Below, piece by piece: positions 8,231 through 18,497 of a stretch of DNA of 64,000 nt. Origin of the DNA: Streptomyces sp. PT12 (GTDB lineage: Bacteria > Actinomycetota > Actinomycetes > Streptomycetales > Streptomycetaceae); contig NZ_QEST01000184.1 in NCBI RefSeq assembly GCF_003311645.1, forward strand, positions 310,001 to 374,000, written 5' to 3'. Numbering within the stretch: the first letter of the stretch is position 1; every line of letters starts with the position of its first letter. The position numbers were made by a program, and so were the translations under genes. The notes below the pieces were generated by a model, which worked only from the letters and a program-made list of their open reading frames with translations, was not told the origin of the DNA and made no database searches.

Positions 8231-11182
8231 ATGCCGGACCGGGGCTCGCGTGGCCCCAACGGTCCGAACGGGCCCAGAGGTCCCCGAGGTCCGGGCGGAC
8301 CACGATTCAGTGTCGGCCGCCCGTCGCGGGGGGCCAGGACGCTGTTGATCACGGCGGCCATTCTGGCCGGACTTGGCATCCTCTTCGCCATGTTCGCCGG
8401 GTTTTGGACGGATTGGCTCTGGTACAGCTCGGTTGACTATACGAGCGTGTACCGGACCCAGTTGCTGACCCGGGTCACCATGTTCGCCGTCTTCGGCCTG
8501 GTGATGGCGCTCGCCGTCGGGTTCAACGTGTGGCTCGCGCACCGCCTGCGCCCGCCGTTGAGCGCGATGTCGATGGAGCAGCAGAACCTCGATCGTTACC
8601 GGATGTCGATCGCCCCCTACAAGCGGTGGGTGCTGCTCGGCGTCTCCGTGGTGATCGGCCTGATCGCGGGCGGTTCGGCCTCGGGCCAGTGGCGCACCTG
8701 GCTCCAGTGGGTCAACGGCACGTCGTTCGGCGAGACGGACCCGCAGTTCGGCATGGACGTGGGGTTCTACGCGTTCGACTACCCGTTCTACCGCTTCCTG
8801 CTGGGCTTCGGCTTCGCCGTCGTGGTGCTCTCGACGCTGGCCGCCGCGCTGACGCACTACCTCTACGGCGGCGTCAGGCTGACCACGCCCGGCAGCCGCA
8901 TCACCCCGGCCGCCACCGGCCACCTGTCCGTGCTGCTTGGCCTCTTCGTCGCGCTCAAGGCCGTGGCGTACTGGCTCGACCGCTACGGACTCGCGCTCAA
9001 GAGCGGCGACTTCAGGAACGCCGACGGCTGGACGGGCCTTCGCTATGTGGACGCCAACGCGTACCTCCCCGCCAAGACGATCCTGACGATCATCGCCGCG
9101 ATCTGCGCCGTGCTGTTCTTCGCGACGCTGTGGCGGCGCGGCTGGCAGCTGCCGGTGATCGGCCTCGGCCTGATGGTGCTCTCCGCCGTGCTGATCGGTG
9201 GCGTCTACCCCGCGCTGGTCCAGCAGTTCCAGGTGCGGCCCAACGAGCAGGCCAGGGAGGCCGAGTACATCCAGCGGCACATGGAGTCCACGAAGGACGC
9301 CTATGGCATCGCGGATGCGCAGATCGAGGATTATCCGGGCACGAGCGAGGCAGAGCCGGAGACCCTGCGGAACGCCGTGGGCGACACCGCGTCGATCCGG
9401 CTGCTCGACCCGAGCGTGGTCTCCCCGGCGTTCCAGCAGATCCAGCAGGTCCGCGGGTACTACCAGTTCCCCGCGACGCTCGACGTGGACCGCTACCCCA
9501 CGGAGAACGGCGACCAGGACACGGTCATCGGCCTCCGCGAGATGAACGTCAACGAGATCCCCGAGCGGAACTGGATCAACGAGCACTTCCGTTACACGCA
9601 CGGCTTCGGCATCGTCGCGGCAAGCGGCACGGGCGTCACCGACGACGGGGAGCCCGCGTTCACGGAGGAGAACCTCCCGCCCGAGGGCGAGCTGCCCGAC
9701 TACGAGCCGCGGATCTACTTCGGCGAGTACACCACGCAGTACTCGATCGTCGGCGGCCCCCAGCAGGAGATCGACTACGCGGGCGAGGACGGCGAGGTCG
9801 AGTACAGCTACACGGGCGACGCGGGCGTCGGGCTCGACAACTGGTTCAAACGCGCCGCCTACGCCCTGACCATGGGCGAGCCGCAGATCTTGTACTCGGG
9901 CGCGATCGACGGGAACTCCCAGATCCTGTACAATCGCACGCCCAAGGAGCGCGTCGAGGCCGTCGCCCCGTGGCTGACGATCGACGGCGACCCGTATCCG
10001 GCGGTGGTGGACGGCAGGATCCAGTGGATCGTGGACGCGTACACCACGAGCAGCGGCTATCCGTACTCGGCGCGCACCACGCTCGGCGATGTGACCGAGA
10101 CGTCCCTCACGGAGAACCAGGGCGAGGTCATCGCCCAGGAGAACCGGGTCAACTACATCCGCAACTCCGTGAAGGCGACCGTCGACGCGTACAGCGGCGA
10201 GGTCGAGCTGTACGAGTGGGACGAGAACGACCCGGTGCTCGAGACATGGCGCAAGGCGTTCCCCGGCGTCGTCGCCGACCGGGACGAGATCAGCGAAGAG
10301 CTGATGGACCACCTCAGGTACCCGCAGGACCTGTTCAAGGTCCAGCGCGACCTGCTCCAGCGCTACCACGTGCAGAACGCCGGGCAGTTCTACTCGGGTT
10401 CGGAGCGCTGGGAGGTGCCGGACGACCCGACGCACGAGAACGAGGTCGTCCCGCCGTACTACCTCAGCATGAAGATGCCCGACCAGGACGAGCAGGTCTT
10501 CTCGCTGACGACGACGTTCACGCCGTTGAACAGGGATACGCTCGCCGCCTACATGGCGGTCGAGGCGGACGCCAGAAGCGAGGACTACGGCACGATGAGA
10601 ATCCTCACGCTGCCGTCCACGACCACGGTCTGGGGCCCACAGCAGGTGCAGAGCCGGTTCAACTCCGATCCGGACATCGCCGAGCGGATCAACCTCCTCA
10701 GACGCGGTGACTCCGAGGTGGAGTACGGCAACCTCCTGACCGTGCCCCTCGAAGGCGGCCTGCTCTACGTCGAGCCGGTGTACGTCCGCGGCGCGGGTCA
10801 GAACTACCCACTGCTGCAACGGGTGTTGGTGGCGTACGGCGAGGAGATCGTCTTCGAGGAGTCGCTCGACAGAGCCCTCGACGTGGTCTTCGGGGTCACC
10901 GAAGAGGGCGAGGACCCGGGCGAGGAGACGCCACCGCCGCCGGACAGCGGCGAGGAGCCGCCACCCGATGGCGAGGAGGCGACCGCCGAGGAGGCCGTCC
11001 AGGAGGCGCAGGACGCCTGGGAGGCCGGGCAGGACGCGCTGGCCGAGGGCGACTGGACCGCCTATGGCGAGGCCCAGGCCCGCCTCGAAGAGGCGCTCGA
11101 CCGGCTGGCCGAGCTGGAGGAAGGCCGCAACGAGCAGGAGGAGACGCCGCCCGACCAGGGGCAGGAGGACCCGGGCGCGTAG
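8231..11182 (+). CDS. UPF0182-family large membrane protein
   Basis: A 983-residue UPF0182 protein. After a Gly-Pro-Arg-rich N-terminus ([10 protein letters not shown]), seven transmembrane helices lie within roughly the first 340 residues (for example [18 protein letters not shown] and [18 protein letters not shown]). A large, presumably extracytoplasmic domain of about 550 residues follows ([31 protein letters not shown]). The last 90 residues are a highly acidic Pro/Glu-rich tail. ATG 8231 gives MPDRGSRG, the start I expect for the Streptomyces family; the frame is open to ATG 8159. The molecular function of UPF0182 proteins is not established. Confidence 0.92.
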   Translation: MPDRGSRGPNGPNGPRGPRGPGGPRFSVGRPSRGARTLLITAAILAGLGILFAMFAGFWTDWLWYSSVDYTSVYRTQLLTRVTMFAVFGLVMALAVGFNVWLAHRLRPPLSAMSMEQQNLDRYRMSIAPYKRWVLLGVSVVIGLIAGGSASGQWRTWLQWVNGTSFGETDPQFGMDVGFYAFDYPFYRFLLGFGFAVVVLSTLAAALTHYLYGGVRLTTPGSRITPAATGHLSVLLGLFVALKAVAYWLDRYGLALKSGDFRNADGWTGLRYVDANAYLPAKTILTIIAAICAVLFFATLWRRGWQLPVIGLGLMVLSAVLIGGVYPALVQQFQVRPNEQAREAEYIQRHMESTKDAYGIADAQIEDYPGTSEAEPETLRNAVGDTASIRLLDPSVVSPAFQQIQQVRGYYQFPATLDVDRYPTENGDQDTVIGLREMNVNEIPERNWINEHFRYTHGFGIVAASGTGVTDDGEPAFTEENLPPEGELPDYEPRIYFGEYTTQYSIVGGPQQEIDYAGEDGEVEYSYTGDAGVGLDNWFKRAAYALTMGEPQILYSGAIDGNSQILYNRTPKERVEAVAPWLTIDGDPYPAVVDGRIQWIVDAYTTSSGYPYSARTTLGDVTETSLTENQGEVIAQENRVNYIRNSVKATVDAYSGEVELYEWDENDPVLETWRKAFPGVVADRDEISEELMDHLRYPQDLFKVQRDLLQRYHVQNAGQFYSGSERWEVPDDPTHENEVVPPYYLSMKMPDQDEQVFSLTTTFTPLNRDTLAAYMAVEADARSEDYGTMRILTLPSTTTVWGPQQVQSRFNSDPDIAERINLLRRGDSEVEYGNLLTVPLEGGLLYVEPVYVRGAGQNYPLLQRVLVAYGEEIVFEESLDRALDVVFGVTEEGEDPGEETPPPPDSGEEPPPDGEEATAEEAVQEAQDAWEAGQDALAEGDWTAYGEAQARLEEALDRLAELEEGRNEQEETPPDQGQEDPGA

Positions 11183-11242
11183 CGCGCGCCGCGCGGTAAG
11201 CGGCGCGTCACCGGCGTCACCGGCGTCACCGTGTCACCCGGG

Positions 11243-11287
11243 CGAGGGGCCCGCGAGTCGAGAACGATCCGACCCGCGGGCCCCTCG
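11243..11287. terminator. Strong hairpin terminator after UPF0182 gene
   Basis: A perfect 13-bp inverted repeat, CGAGGGGCCCGCG at 11243-11255 and its complement at 11275-11287. The loop itself adds a short GTCG/CGAC stem after one mismatch. There is no T tract, as is usual in streptomycetes. It lies 60 bp after the UPF0182 stop. Confidence 0.75.
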
Positions 11288-11632
11288 CGTTCGGCGCCGG
11301 GTGTCTCGCGGGTGCCTCGCCGAGGTCGCCCCGCCGAGGTCGCCCGGCGCCCCTCCGCACCCCTCGGTGCCCTGCGCGCGGGGGAGTTGGGCAGGTCACG
11401 GTCTCGTAAACATCGATCGCCGCCCGCTAGCCCTGGGCAGTTGTTCGGCGGCCGACGGCGCGCCCCGCTGACCTGCTGAGACGTGGGCGGCGTCATACTG
11501 CGTGTCGGATCGGGGAAAGTCCCTCCGCCGCAACGTGTTTGGGTGTATCCATATCGGGAAGTCGACAAACCGCTGAAGTGACTTCACTGGCTGCGGTATA
11601 CCAGGTGTACGCAGGTTTCAGGTGGTGCGACT
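11288..11632. other. Intergenic region with operator-like palindrome and promoter candidate
   Basis: No supportable gene. A perfect palindrome TGAAGTGACTTCA lies at 11574-11586. A TATACC -10-like box lies at 11597-11602, with the palindrome covering the expected -35 position. This places a possible operator directly on the promoter of the Sel1-repeat gene starting at 11633. Confidence 0.4.
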
Positions 11633-13261
11633 ATGGACCTTATGGGGGACAAAGCGAGGTTCGAGACGAGCCGCGCGGCCGCGGAGGAGGGCGCGCGACT
11701 GCTGCGCGCCGGTGACCTGCACCGGGCGGAGGCGCCGCTGCGGGCGGCCGCCGCCGAGGGTGAGAGGTCCGCGGCGAACAATCTGGGGGTCCTGCTGCAC
11801 CAGTCGGGCCGGGGGGCCGAGGCCGCCGAGTGGTGGCGGATCGCGGCCGTGGCAGGTTCCGCGCCCGCGGCGCACGCCCTTGGCCGTTTCTGCCGTGAGC
11901 GCGGGGACGAGGCCGGGGCGGAGTACTGGCTGCGCCAGGCGGCCGAGTCGGGCCACGCCTCGGGCGCCTTCGCCCTGGCCGACCTGCTCGACCACAGGGG
12001 CGCGCCGGGCGCGGACGAGTGGTTCCGCACGGCGGCCGAGCGCGGCCACCGCGAGGCGTCGTACCGGTACGCGTGCCTGGTTGCGGCCGAGGGCGACGAG
12101 GCGGCCGAGCCGTGGTTCCGGCAGGCCGCGGCGCGCGGCCACCGGCGCGCGGCGCTGGGCCTCGGCGCGCTGCTTGAGCGGCGCGGCGAGGCGCGGGAAG
12201 CGGGCCGCTGGTACCTGGTGGCGGCCGAGGCGGGCGAGCCGCGCGCGGCGAGCGCGCTCGGCTTCCTGCTGCGCGACGCGGGCGACGGGCCCGCGGCCGA
12301 GCGCTGGTGGCGGCGCGCGGCCAGGGACGGCGACGGGCCCGCGGCGAACGCCCTTGGCGCCCTGCACGCCGAGCGCGGCGAGCGGCAGGAGGCGCAGCGC
12401 TGGTATCGCGCGGCCCTGGAGGCCGGGGACATCAACGGCGCGTTCAACCTCGCGCTGCTGTGCACGGGTCAGGGCCGCACGGCCGAGGCCGAGCAGTGGT
12501 ACCGCCGCGCGGCCTACGCCGGTCACCGCGACGCGGCGAACGCGCTGGCCGTGCTGCTGTTGCAGCGCGGCGACGCGGACGGCGCCGAGCCGTGGTTCTC
12601 CAAGGCGGCCGAGTCGGGCAGCGTGGACGCGGCGTTCAACCTCGGCATCCTGCACGCGAGCCGCGGCGAAATGGCCCAGGCCAGGCGCTGGTACGAGCAG
12701 GCCGCGGCCGCGGGGCACGCGGAGGCGGCGCTCCAGATCGCCGTTGAGCTGCTGCGCTCGGGCGACGAGGGCCGCGCCGAGGGGCAGCTGCGGCAGGCGG
12801 CCGACGGCGGCAGCGTCGAGGGCGCCTTCCGGCTCGCGGTGCTGGTCGAGCGGCGCGGCGAGGCGGCGGAGGCCGAGGAGTGGTTCACGCGCGCGGCCGA
12901 GCAGGGGCACCTGCGGGCGCAGGTCCGCCTGGGCACGCGGGCGGCGGGGCGCGGCGACGTGGTCGAGGCGGCGCACTGGTACCGCACGGCGGCCGAGGCG
13001 GGCAGCAGGAACGGCGCGTTCAACCTCGGCCTGCTCCTGGCCCGCGAGGGCAGCGAGCCCGAGGCGGCGCTGTGGTGGACGCGCGCGGCCGAGGCGGGCC
13101 ACGGCAGGGCGGCGCTGCGCCTCGCCCTGCTCGCGTCCCGCCGGGGCGACCTGGCGGGCGGCGGCACGTGGTGCACGCGGGCGATGGAGCTTGGTCCTCC
13201 GGAGGTCACGGCGCGGGCGGCCCGTCTGCGCGACGCGCTGCGGCAGGAGCTGACGGCCTGA
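11633..13261 (+). CDS. Sel1/TPR-like repeat protein
   Basis: A 542-residue protein built almost entirely of about fifteen consecutive 32-residue alpha-helical repeats of the form LL..RGD..EAE.WYRRAAEAGH..AA..LG, typical of Sel1-like/TPR solenoids, which act as protein-protein interaction scaffolds. The period of 32 rather than 34-36 is regular: successive WYRRAA motifs are 32 residues apart through the middle of the protein. No signal peptide or catalytic domain is present. ATG 11633 has GGTGG upstream; ATG 11642 is an alternative. The 96-bp repeat unit at DNA level produces long spurious open frames on the other strand. Confidence 0.88.
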   Translation: MDLMGDKARFETSRAAAEEGARLLRAGDLHRAEAPLRAAAAEGERSAANNLGVLLHQSGRGAEAAEWWRIAAVAGSAPAAHALGRFCRERGDEAGAEYWLRQAAESGHASGAFALADLLDHRGAPGADEWFRTAAERGHREASYRYACLVAAEGDEAAEPWFRQAAARGHRRAALGLGALLERRGEAREAGRWYLVAAEAGEPRAASALGFLLRDAGDGPAAERWWRRAARDGDGPAANALGALHAERGERQEAQRWYRAALEAGDINGAFNLALLCTGQGRTAEAEQWYRRAAYAGHRDAANALAVLLLQRGDADGAEPWFSKAAESGSVDAAFNLGILHASRGEMAQARRWYEQAAAAGHAEAALQIAVELLRSGDEGRAEGQLRQAADGGSVEGAFRLAVLVERRGEAAEAEEWFTRAAEQGHLRAQVRLGTRAAGRGDVVEAAHWYRTAAEAGSRNGAFNLGLLLAREGSEPEAALWWTRAAEAGHGRAALRLALLASRRGDLAGGGTWCTRAMELGPPEVTARAARLRDALRQELTA

Positions 13262-14116
13262 GGGACGCTCCCGCTGTGGGACACCAGCCCCCGACGGACC
13301 GCGCCCCCCAGCGGCAGCCCGCCTCCCGGCGCGGTCTGCGCCTCCCGGCGCGGGGCGCGCGTCGGCGGGGGGTTGCGCCTTCGGTGGGTGAACGCGCCCC
13401 GGGAGTACGCACCTTGGCGGTGCCCCGCCGCGCGCCTCCGGCGCGGGGCCTGCCTCCGGCTGGTGTGCGCCTCCGGCGCGGGGCCTGCTTCAGCGTGGGG
13501 TCGCACCTCCGTCGGGGGAACGCGCCCCGGGGTCGCGCCCTGCCTGCGGTGCTCGCCGTTGACGGGGGGATGTGTCCGTGGCGGAAGACCGCCGCCCCGG
13601 GCGTGGTTGCCCGTCCCCGGGAGAGGATCAGTCTCGGCGCAGGGGCCCCTTTCTGCGCGGGGCGCGCCCATGGCGCAGGGGCCCGGCCCTTCAGGGATCA
13701 CCTCCCGGGGGGCGTGCCTGCGGCGGAGGGGGCCGTGCAAGACGTCGGGCTCACCGCCGCGCGGCGGCGCCCCTTGGCGGGAGCCCGGGTCCTGCGTGCG
13801 GTGCGGCTCGGCGGCGTTGTGGTGTGGAGCGTTTCGCCGCGTCCTGCCATGGCCCCGCGCTCCGGCGCGGCCTTGCCGCGCGGCGGCGCCCCTTGGCGGG
13901 GGCCGGGTTCGGGGGTGCCGTCTCGCGGTGCCCGGACGCGGCCCCGCCGCGCAGCCGTGCCTTTGGCGGGAGCCGTGTCCCGGTGCGCCGCACCACACGG
14001 GGGCCGGTACTCCGGCGCGGCCCCGCCGCGGAGCGGCGCCCTCGGCGGGAGCCGCGTGCCGTGCCGCGCCATGGCAGCCCACCGGTACCACAACGGGTCA
14101 GGCACAGCGCCCAGCG
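13262..14116. other. 850-bp non-coding repeat field
   Basis: No credible gene, although very high GC keeps several frames open. Two families of dispersed short repeats fill it. The first half holds at least four copies of GCGCCTCC(C)GGCGCGGG (around 13322, 13339, 13432 and 13468). The second half holds four 45-50 bp units of the form CCGCCGCGCGGCGGCGCCCC followed by TTGGCGGGAGCC (about 13754-13800, 13874-13920, 13942-13990, 14021-14070). Each can fold on itself. It lies between the Sel1-repeat gene and the end of the TetR gene. Confidence 0.65.
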
Positions 14117-14710
14117 TCACGCCGCGGCCAGTGCCGCGACCGCCTGGCGGTGGAGCAGGGCCGCCGTTGTCGCGCGGTCGGGGAGGGCGCTCGGGCGGGA
14201 GAGGTGGGGCGTCGAGTTCAGCAGGCCGAACACCGCGTGCACCGCCGCCCTCGCCTCGTCCTCCGGGAGCCGGGGGTATGTCTCGCGCACCACCTCGACC
14301 CACAGCTCCACATACTGCCGCTGCAACTGCCGCACCCGCTTGCGGTCCGCCTCGGGCAGCCGGTCGAGCTCCCGGTCGTGCAGGGTGATGAGCGCCCGGT
14401 CGTCGAGGGCGAAGTCGATGTGCCCGGCGATCAACGACTCGAGCGCCTCCGACGGCGCGCGCCCCGCCGCCCGCGCCTCCGCCACGCGCCGACGCCCCCC
14501 GTCCCGCAGCCTGCTGCTGATCCCCACGAGCAGCTCCGTCAGCATCGCGTCCTTCCCCGCGAAGTGCCGGTACAGCGCGGGCCCGCTGATGCCCACCGCG
14601 GCGCCTATCTCGTCGACGCCCACCCCGTGGAAGCCGCGCTCGGCGAAGAGCCGCGACGCTTCGCGCAGGATCTGCTCGCGGCGGGTGCGGGGCGTGGCAT
14701 GCGTGGTCAT
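14117..14710 (-). CDS. TetR-family regulator of leucine-degradation cluster
   Basis: A 197-residue TetR repressor. The N-terminal helix-turn-helix is classical (REQILREASRLFAERGFHGV, then ISGPALYRHFAGKDAML), and the variable C-terminal ligand domain follows. It is divergent from the methylcrotonyl-CoA carboxylase operon, with an operator-like palindrome in the 48-bp gap, so it is the likely local repressor, sensing a pathway intermediate such as an acyl-CoA by analogy with LiuR-type systems. The start is ATG at 14710; the much longer antisense frame upstream of it is a shadow of the carboxylase gene. Confidence 0.92.
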   Translation of the reverse strand: MTTHATPRTRREQILREASRLFAERGFHGVGVDEIGAAVGISGPALYRHFAGKDAMLTELLVGISSRLRDGGRRRVAEARAAGRAPSEALESLIAGHIDFALDDRALITLHDRELDRLPEADRKRVRQLQRQYVELWVEVVRETYPRLPEDEARAAVHAVFGLLNSTPHLSRPSALPDRATTAALLHRQAVAALAAA

Positions 14711-14733
14711 GAGAACCCATTGTAGACAACGGA

Positions 14734-14751
14734 GGTTAGCGAGCGTTAACC
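14734..14751. promoter_or_regulatory. Operator palindrome of the leucine-catabolic cluster
   Basis: The imperfect palindrome GGTTAGCGAGCGTTAACC has seven of nine symmetric base pairs matching. It lies in the short divergent gap between the TetR gene and the carboxylase beta gene, ending 7 bp before the latter's ATG. The position suits a repressor that controls both directions. Confidence 0.6.
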
Positions 14752-14758
14752 TGCCGTC

Positions 14759-16375
14759 ATGGGCCACGCACCGACGCTGACCAGCACCGCCGATCCGGCA
14801 TCCGACGCGTACCGGGCGAACGAGGCGGCGCACCGCGAGCTGGCCGCCGAGCTGCGCGAGCGGCTGGCCGCCGCCCGCGTGGGCGGCGGCGAGCGCGCCC
14901 GCGCGCGGCACACCGCGCGTGGCAAGCTGCTGCCGCGCGACCGGGTGGACACCCTGCTCGACCCCGGCTCGCCGTTCCTTGAGCTGGCGCCCCTGGCCGC
15001 CGAGGGCCTGTACGGCGGGGACGCCCCGGCCGCGGGCGTGATCGCCGGGATCGGCAGGGTCAGCGGCCGGGAGGCCGTCATCGTGGCGAACGACGCGACG
15101 GTCAAGGGCGGCACGTACTACCCCATGACCGTCAAGAAGCACCTGCGCGCCCAGGAAGTCGCCCTGGAGAACCGCCTGCCCTGCCTCTACCTGGTGGACT
15201 CGGGGGGCGCGTTCCTGCCGATGCAGGACGAGGTCTTCCCCGACCGCGACCACTTCGGCCGAATCTTCTACAACCAGGCCAGGCTCTCCGCCGCCCGCAT
15301 CCCCCAGATCGCCGCCGTCCTCGGCTCGTGCACGGCGGGGGGCGCGTATGTCCCCGCGATGAGCGACGAGGCGGTCATCGTGCGCGGCCAGGGCACGATC
15401 TTCCTCGGCGGGCCGCCGCTGGTGAAGGCCGCCACGGGCGAGGTGGTGACCGCCGAGGAGCTGGGCGGCGGCGAGGTGCACGCGCGGGTCTCCGGGGTCA
15501 CCGACCACCTCGCCGACGACGACGCGCACGCGCTGCGCATCGTGCGGTCCATCGTGGCGACCCTGCCCGAACGCGGCCCGCTGCCCTGGTCGGTCGAGGC
15601 GCCCGAGGAGCCCGCCGTCGACCCGGGCGGGCTCTACGGCGTGGTGCCGGTGGACTCGCGGACGGCGTACGACGTGCGCGAGGTGATCGCGCGGGTGGTG
15701 GACGGGTCGCGGTTCCAGGAGTTCAAGGCGGAGTTCGGCGCGACCCTGGTCACGGGCTTCGCGCGGATCCATGGCCACCCGGTGGGCATCGTCGCCAACA
15801 ACGGCATCCTGTTCTCCGAGTCCGCCCAGAAGGGCGCCCACTTCGTCGAGCTGTGCGACCAGCGCGGCATCCCGCTGCTCTTCCTCCAGAATGTCTCGGG
15901 CTTCATGGTCGGCCGCGACTACGAGGCGGGCGGCATCGCCAAGCACGGCGCCAAGATGGTGACGGCCGTGGCCTGCGCCCGCGTTCCCAAGCTGACCGTG
16001 GTCATCGGCGGCTCCTACGGCGCCGGGAACTACTCGATGTGCGGCCGCGCGTACTCGCCGCGCTTCCTGTGGATGTGGCCCAACGCCAAGATCTCCGTGA
16101 TGGGCGGCGAGCAGGCCGCGGCCGTGCTGGCCACCGTCAAGCGCGACCAGCTGGCCGCCGCGGGCGAGGAGTGGGGCGCGGCGGAGGAGGAGGCGTTCAG
16201 GGCGCCCATCCGCGCGCGGTACGAGGCGCAGGGCAGCGCGTACTACGCGACCGCGCGGCTGTGGGACGACGGCGTGATCGACCCGCTCCAGACGCGCACG
16301 GTCCTGGGTCTCGCGCTGACCGCGTGCGCCAACGCGCCGCTGCCCGACACCGCCTATGGCGTCTTCCGGATGTGA
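14759..16375 (+). CDS. Methylcrotonyl-CoA carboxylase beta subunit (acyl-CoA carboxyltransferase)
   Basis: A 538-residue carboxyltransferase. It moves CO2 from carboxybiotin to an acyl-CoA, most likely 3-methylcrotonyl-CoA in leucine breakdown. The methylcrotonyl-CoA assignment rests on the segment [20 protein letters not shown] then [18 protein letters not shown], which resembles MCC beta subunits, and on the neighbours HMG-CoA lyase and acyl-CoA dehydrogenase. The oxyanion-hole Gly-rich segments [16 protein letters not shown] and [12 protein letters not shown] are present. There is no strong Shine-Dalgarno, so the message may be leaderless. It is the first gene of a tightly packed four-gene operon. 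In S. coelicolor the equivalent gene has been called accD1. Confidence 0.93.
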   Translation: MGHAPTLTSTADPASDAYRANEAAHRELAAELRERLAAARVGGGERARARHTARGKLLPRDRVDTLLDPGSPFLELAPLAAEGLYGGDAPAAGVIAGIGRVSGREAVIVANDATVKGGTYYPMTVKKHLRAQEVALENRLPCLYLVDSGGAFLPMQDEVFPDRDHFGRIFYNQARLSAARIPQIAAVLGSCTAGGAYVPAMSDEAVIVRGQGTIFLGGPPLVKAATGEVVTAEELGGGEVHARVSGVTDHLADDDAHALRIVRSIVATLPERGPLPWSVEAPEEPAVDPGGLYGVVPVDSRTAYDVREVIARVVDGSRFQEFKAEFGATLVTGFARIHGHPVGIVANNGILFSESAQKGAHFVELCDQRGIPLLFLQNVSGFMVGRDYEAGGIAKHGAKMVTAVACARVPKLTVVIGGSYGAGNYSMCGRAYSPRFLWMWPNAKISVMGGEQAAAVLATVKRDQLAAAGEEWGAAEEEAFRAPIRARYEAQGSAYYATARLWDDGVIDPLQTRTVLGLALTACANAPLPDTAYGVFRM

Positions 16376-16385
16376 GGGGGGCTCG

Positions 16386-18497
16386 ATGTTCGACACCGTG
16401 CTGGTCGCCAACCGGGGCGAGATCGCCGTTCGCGTGATCCGCACCCTGCGCCGCCTCGGCCTGCGCTCCGTCGCCGTCTACAGCGACGCGGACGCGGGCG
16501 CGCGCCATGTGGCCGAGGCCGACGCGGCGGTCCGCCTCGGCCCCGCGCAGGCCGCGAAGAGCTATCTCTCGGCCGAGCGGTTGCTCGACGCCGCCGCGCG
16601 CGCCGGCGCGGGCGCCGTGCACCCCGGCTATGGATTCCTCGCGGAGAACGCCGGGTTCGCGCGCGCGATCGCGGGCGCGGGCCTGACGTTCATCGGGCCG
16701 CCCGCCGACGCCATCGAGGCCATGGGCGACAAGATCCGCGCCAAGGAGACGGTCGCCGCCGCTGGCGTTCCCGTGGTGCCGGGGGCGCACGCGGACGGCG
16801 ACGGCGAGCTGGCCGACGCCGCCCGCGCGCTCGGCCTGCCGGTGCTGCTCAAGCCATCGGCGGGCGGCGGCGGCAAGGGCATGCGCCTGGTGCGCGACGC
16901 CGCCCTGCTCGCCGACGAGATCGAGGCGGCGCGGCGGGGGGCGCTCGCGGCGTTCGGCGACGGCACGCTGCTGGCCGAGCGCTGGGTCGAACGCCCCCGG
17001 CACATCGAGATCCAGATCCTCGCCGACGGCCATGGCACCGTGCTCCACCTCGGCGAGCGCGAGTGCTCGCTCCAGCGCCGCCACCAGAAGATCGTCGAGG
17101 AGGCGCCAAGCCCGTTCCTCGACGCCGCCGCGCGCGCCGCGATGGGCGAGGCCGCGGTGCGCGCGGCCCGCGCGTGCGGGTATGTGGGCGCGGGAACCGT
17201 CGAGTTCATCGTGCCGGGCGACGACCAGGCCACGCACTACTTCATGGAGATGAACACCCGCCTCCAGGTCGAGCACCCCGTCACCGAGCTGGTCACCGGG
17301 CTCGATCTGGTGGAGTGGCAGGTGCGGGTGGCGCGCGGCGAGCGGCTGCCGTTCGGCCAGGACGCCGTCGCGACGGTGGGGCACGCCGTCGAGGCCCGCG
17401 TGTGTGCCGAGACGGCCAGGCGGGCGGCCGACGGCGCGGGCGTCGACTTCCTGCCGTCGGCGGGCACCGTGCTGCTGCTGGCCGAGCCCGAGGGCGACGG
17501 CGTGCGCACCGACTCGGGCCTCGCCGAGGGCACCGAGGTCTCGCCCGACTACGACCCCCTGCTGGCCAAGGTCGTCGCCCACGGCCCCGACCGCGCGACC
17601 GCGCTGCTGCGCCTGCGCGCCGCGCTGGCCCGCACGACCGTGCTCGGCGTCGACACCAACACCGGGTTCCTGCGCCGCCTGCTGGCCCATCCCGCCGTGG
17701 TCTCGGGGGAGTTGGACACGGGTCTCGTGGACGGCGCGGCCCCCGGGCTGCTGCCCGTCGGTGTGCCCGACGAGGTGTACGCCGCCGTCGCGCTGGCGCG
17801 CCAGGCGGCGCTCGCCCCGGCGCCCGCGCCGGGGGAGTGGACCGACCCGTTCTCGGTCCCCTCGGGGTGGCGCCTGGGCGGTGAGCCCGCGTGGACCGTT
17901 CACCGCCTGCGCGTCCCCGGGCACGACCCCGTGACCGTCAGGGTGCGGCCAGGCGAGGCGTGGGTGGGCGATGAGGGCGGGCCCGTGCCCGCGCGGCTGC
18001 TCGAAGGGCCCGGGGGCGGCGCGCTGCGGATCGAGTACGCCGGGGTCGCGCACCGCTTCGCGCACGCGCCCCACCCCCTGGCGGCCCACCCCCTGACGCC
18101 CAACGCGTCCAACGCGTCCAACGCCCCGGCATCCGGCGCCCACTGGCTGGGCCGCGAAGGCGACGCGTGGCATGTCCAGGCGTACGACCCGGTCGCGGCC
18201 GCGGGTGGCGCCGCGGCGCCGGGCGCCGAAGCCCTCACCGCGCCCATGCCCGGCACCGTCACCGTCGTCAAGGCCGCCGCGGGCGACGCCGTCACGGCGG
18301 GCCAGAGCCTGCTCGTGGTGGAAGCCATGAAGATGGAGCACGTCATCGCGGCCCCGCACGACGGCACCGTCACCGAGCTCGGCGTGTCGGTCGGCGCCAC
18401 CGTCGCCATGGACCAGGTCCTCGCCGTGGTCACCCCGGCCACGGTCGCCATCACGCGGGCCACCCCCGTCGCCGAGGCGCCGAGGGAGCCGTCATGA
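16386..18497 (+). CDS. Acyl-CoA carboxylase alpha subunit: biotin carboxylase plus biotin carrier
   Basis: A 703-residue fusion. The biotin carboxylase domain (MFDTVLVANRGEIAVRVIRT, ATP-grasp loop GGGGKGMRLV, then EMNTRLQVEHPVTELVTGLD) covers about residues 1-445. A linker or BT-like region with an NASNASNA repeat follows. The C-terminal biotinyl domain carries the lysine in VVEAMKMEHVI. It carboxylates biotin with ATP and bicarbonate for the beta subunit encoded 10 bp upstream. GGGGGG precedes ATG 16386. Its stop overlaps the ATG of hmgL (ATGA at 18494-18497), indicating coupling. Confidence 0.94.
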   Translation: MFDTVLVANRGEIAVRVIRTLRRLGLRSVAVYSDADAGARHVAEADAAVRLGPAQAAKSYLSAERLLDAAARAGAGAVHPGYGFLAENAGFARAIAGAGLTFIGPPADAIEAMGDKIRAKETVAAAGVPVVPGAHADGDGELADAARALGLPVLLKPSAGGGGKGMRLVRDAALLADEIEAARRGALAAFGDGTLLAERWVERPRHIEIQILADGHGTVLHLGERECSLQRRHQKIVEEAPSPFLDAAARAAMGEAAVRAARACGYVGAGTVEFIVPGDDQATHYFMEMNTRLQVEHPVTELVTGLDLVEWQVRVARGERLPFGQDAVATVGHAVEARVCAETARRAADGAGVDFLPSAGTVLLLAEPEGDGVRTDSGLAEGTEVSPDYDPLLAKVVAHGPDRATALLRLRAALARTTVLGVDTNTGFLRRLLAHPAVVSGELDTGLVDGAAPGLLPVGVPDEVYAAVALARQAALAPAPAPGEWTDPFSVPSGWRLGGEPAWTVHRLRVPGHDPVTVRVRPGEAWVGDEGGPVPARLLEGPGGGALRIEYAGVAHRFAHAPHPLAAHPLTPNASNASNAPASGAHWLGREGDAWHVQAYDPVAAAGGAAAPGAEALTAPMPGTVTVVKAAAGDAVTAGQSLLVVEAMKMEHVIAAPHDGTVTELGVSVGATVAMDQVLAVVTPATVAITRATPVAEAPREPS

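Noticed and set aside
13373-14780. Long forward frames of 400-500 residues in the repeat field
   Set aside because: Several frames are open at once, with no codon-position bias, no ribosome binding site and Arg/Gly/Pro-rich products. They run into the antisense of the TetR gene.
14711-16444. Upstream extension of the TetR reading frame through the carboxylase beta gene
   Set aside because: The TetR fold begins at ATG 14710; the extension is antisense to the carboxylase.
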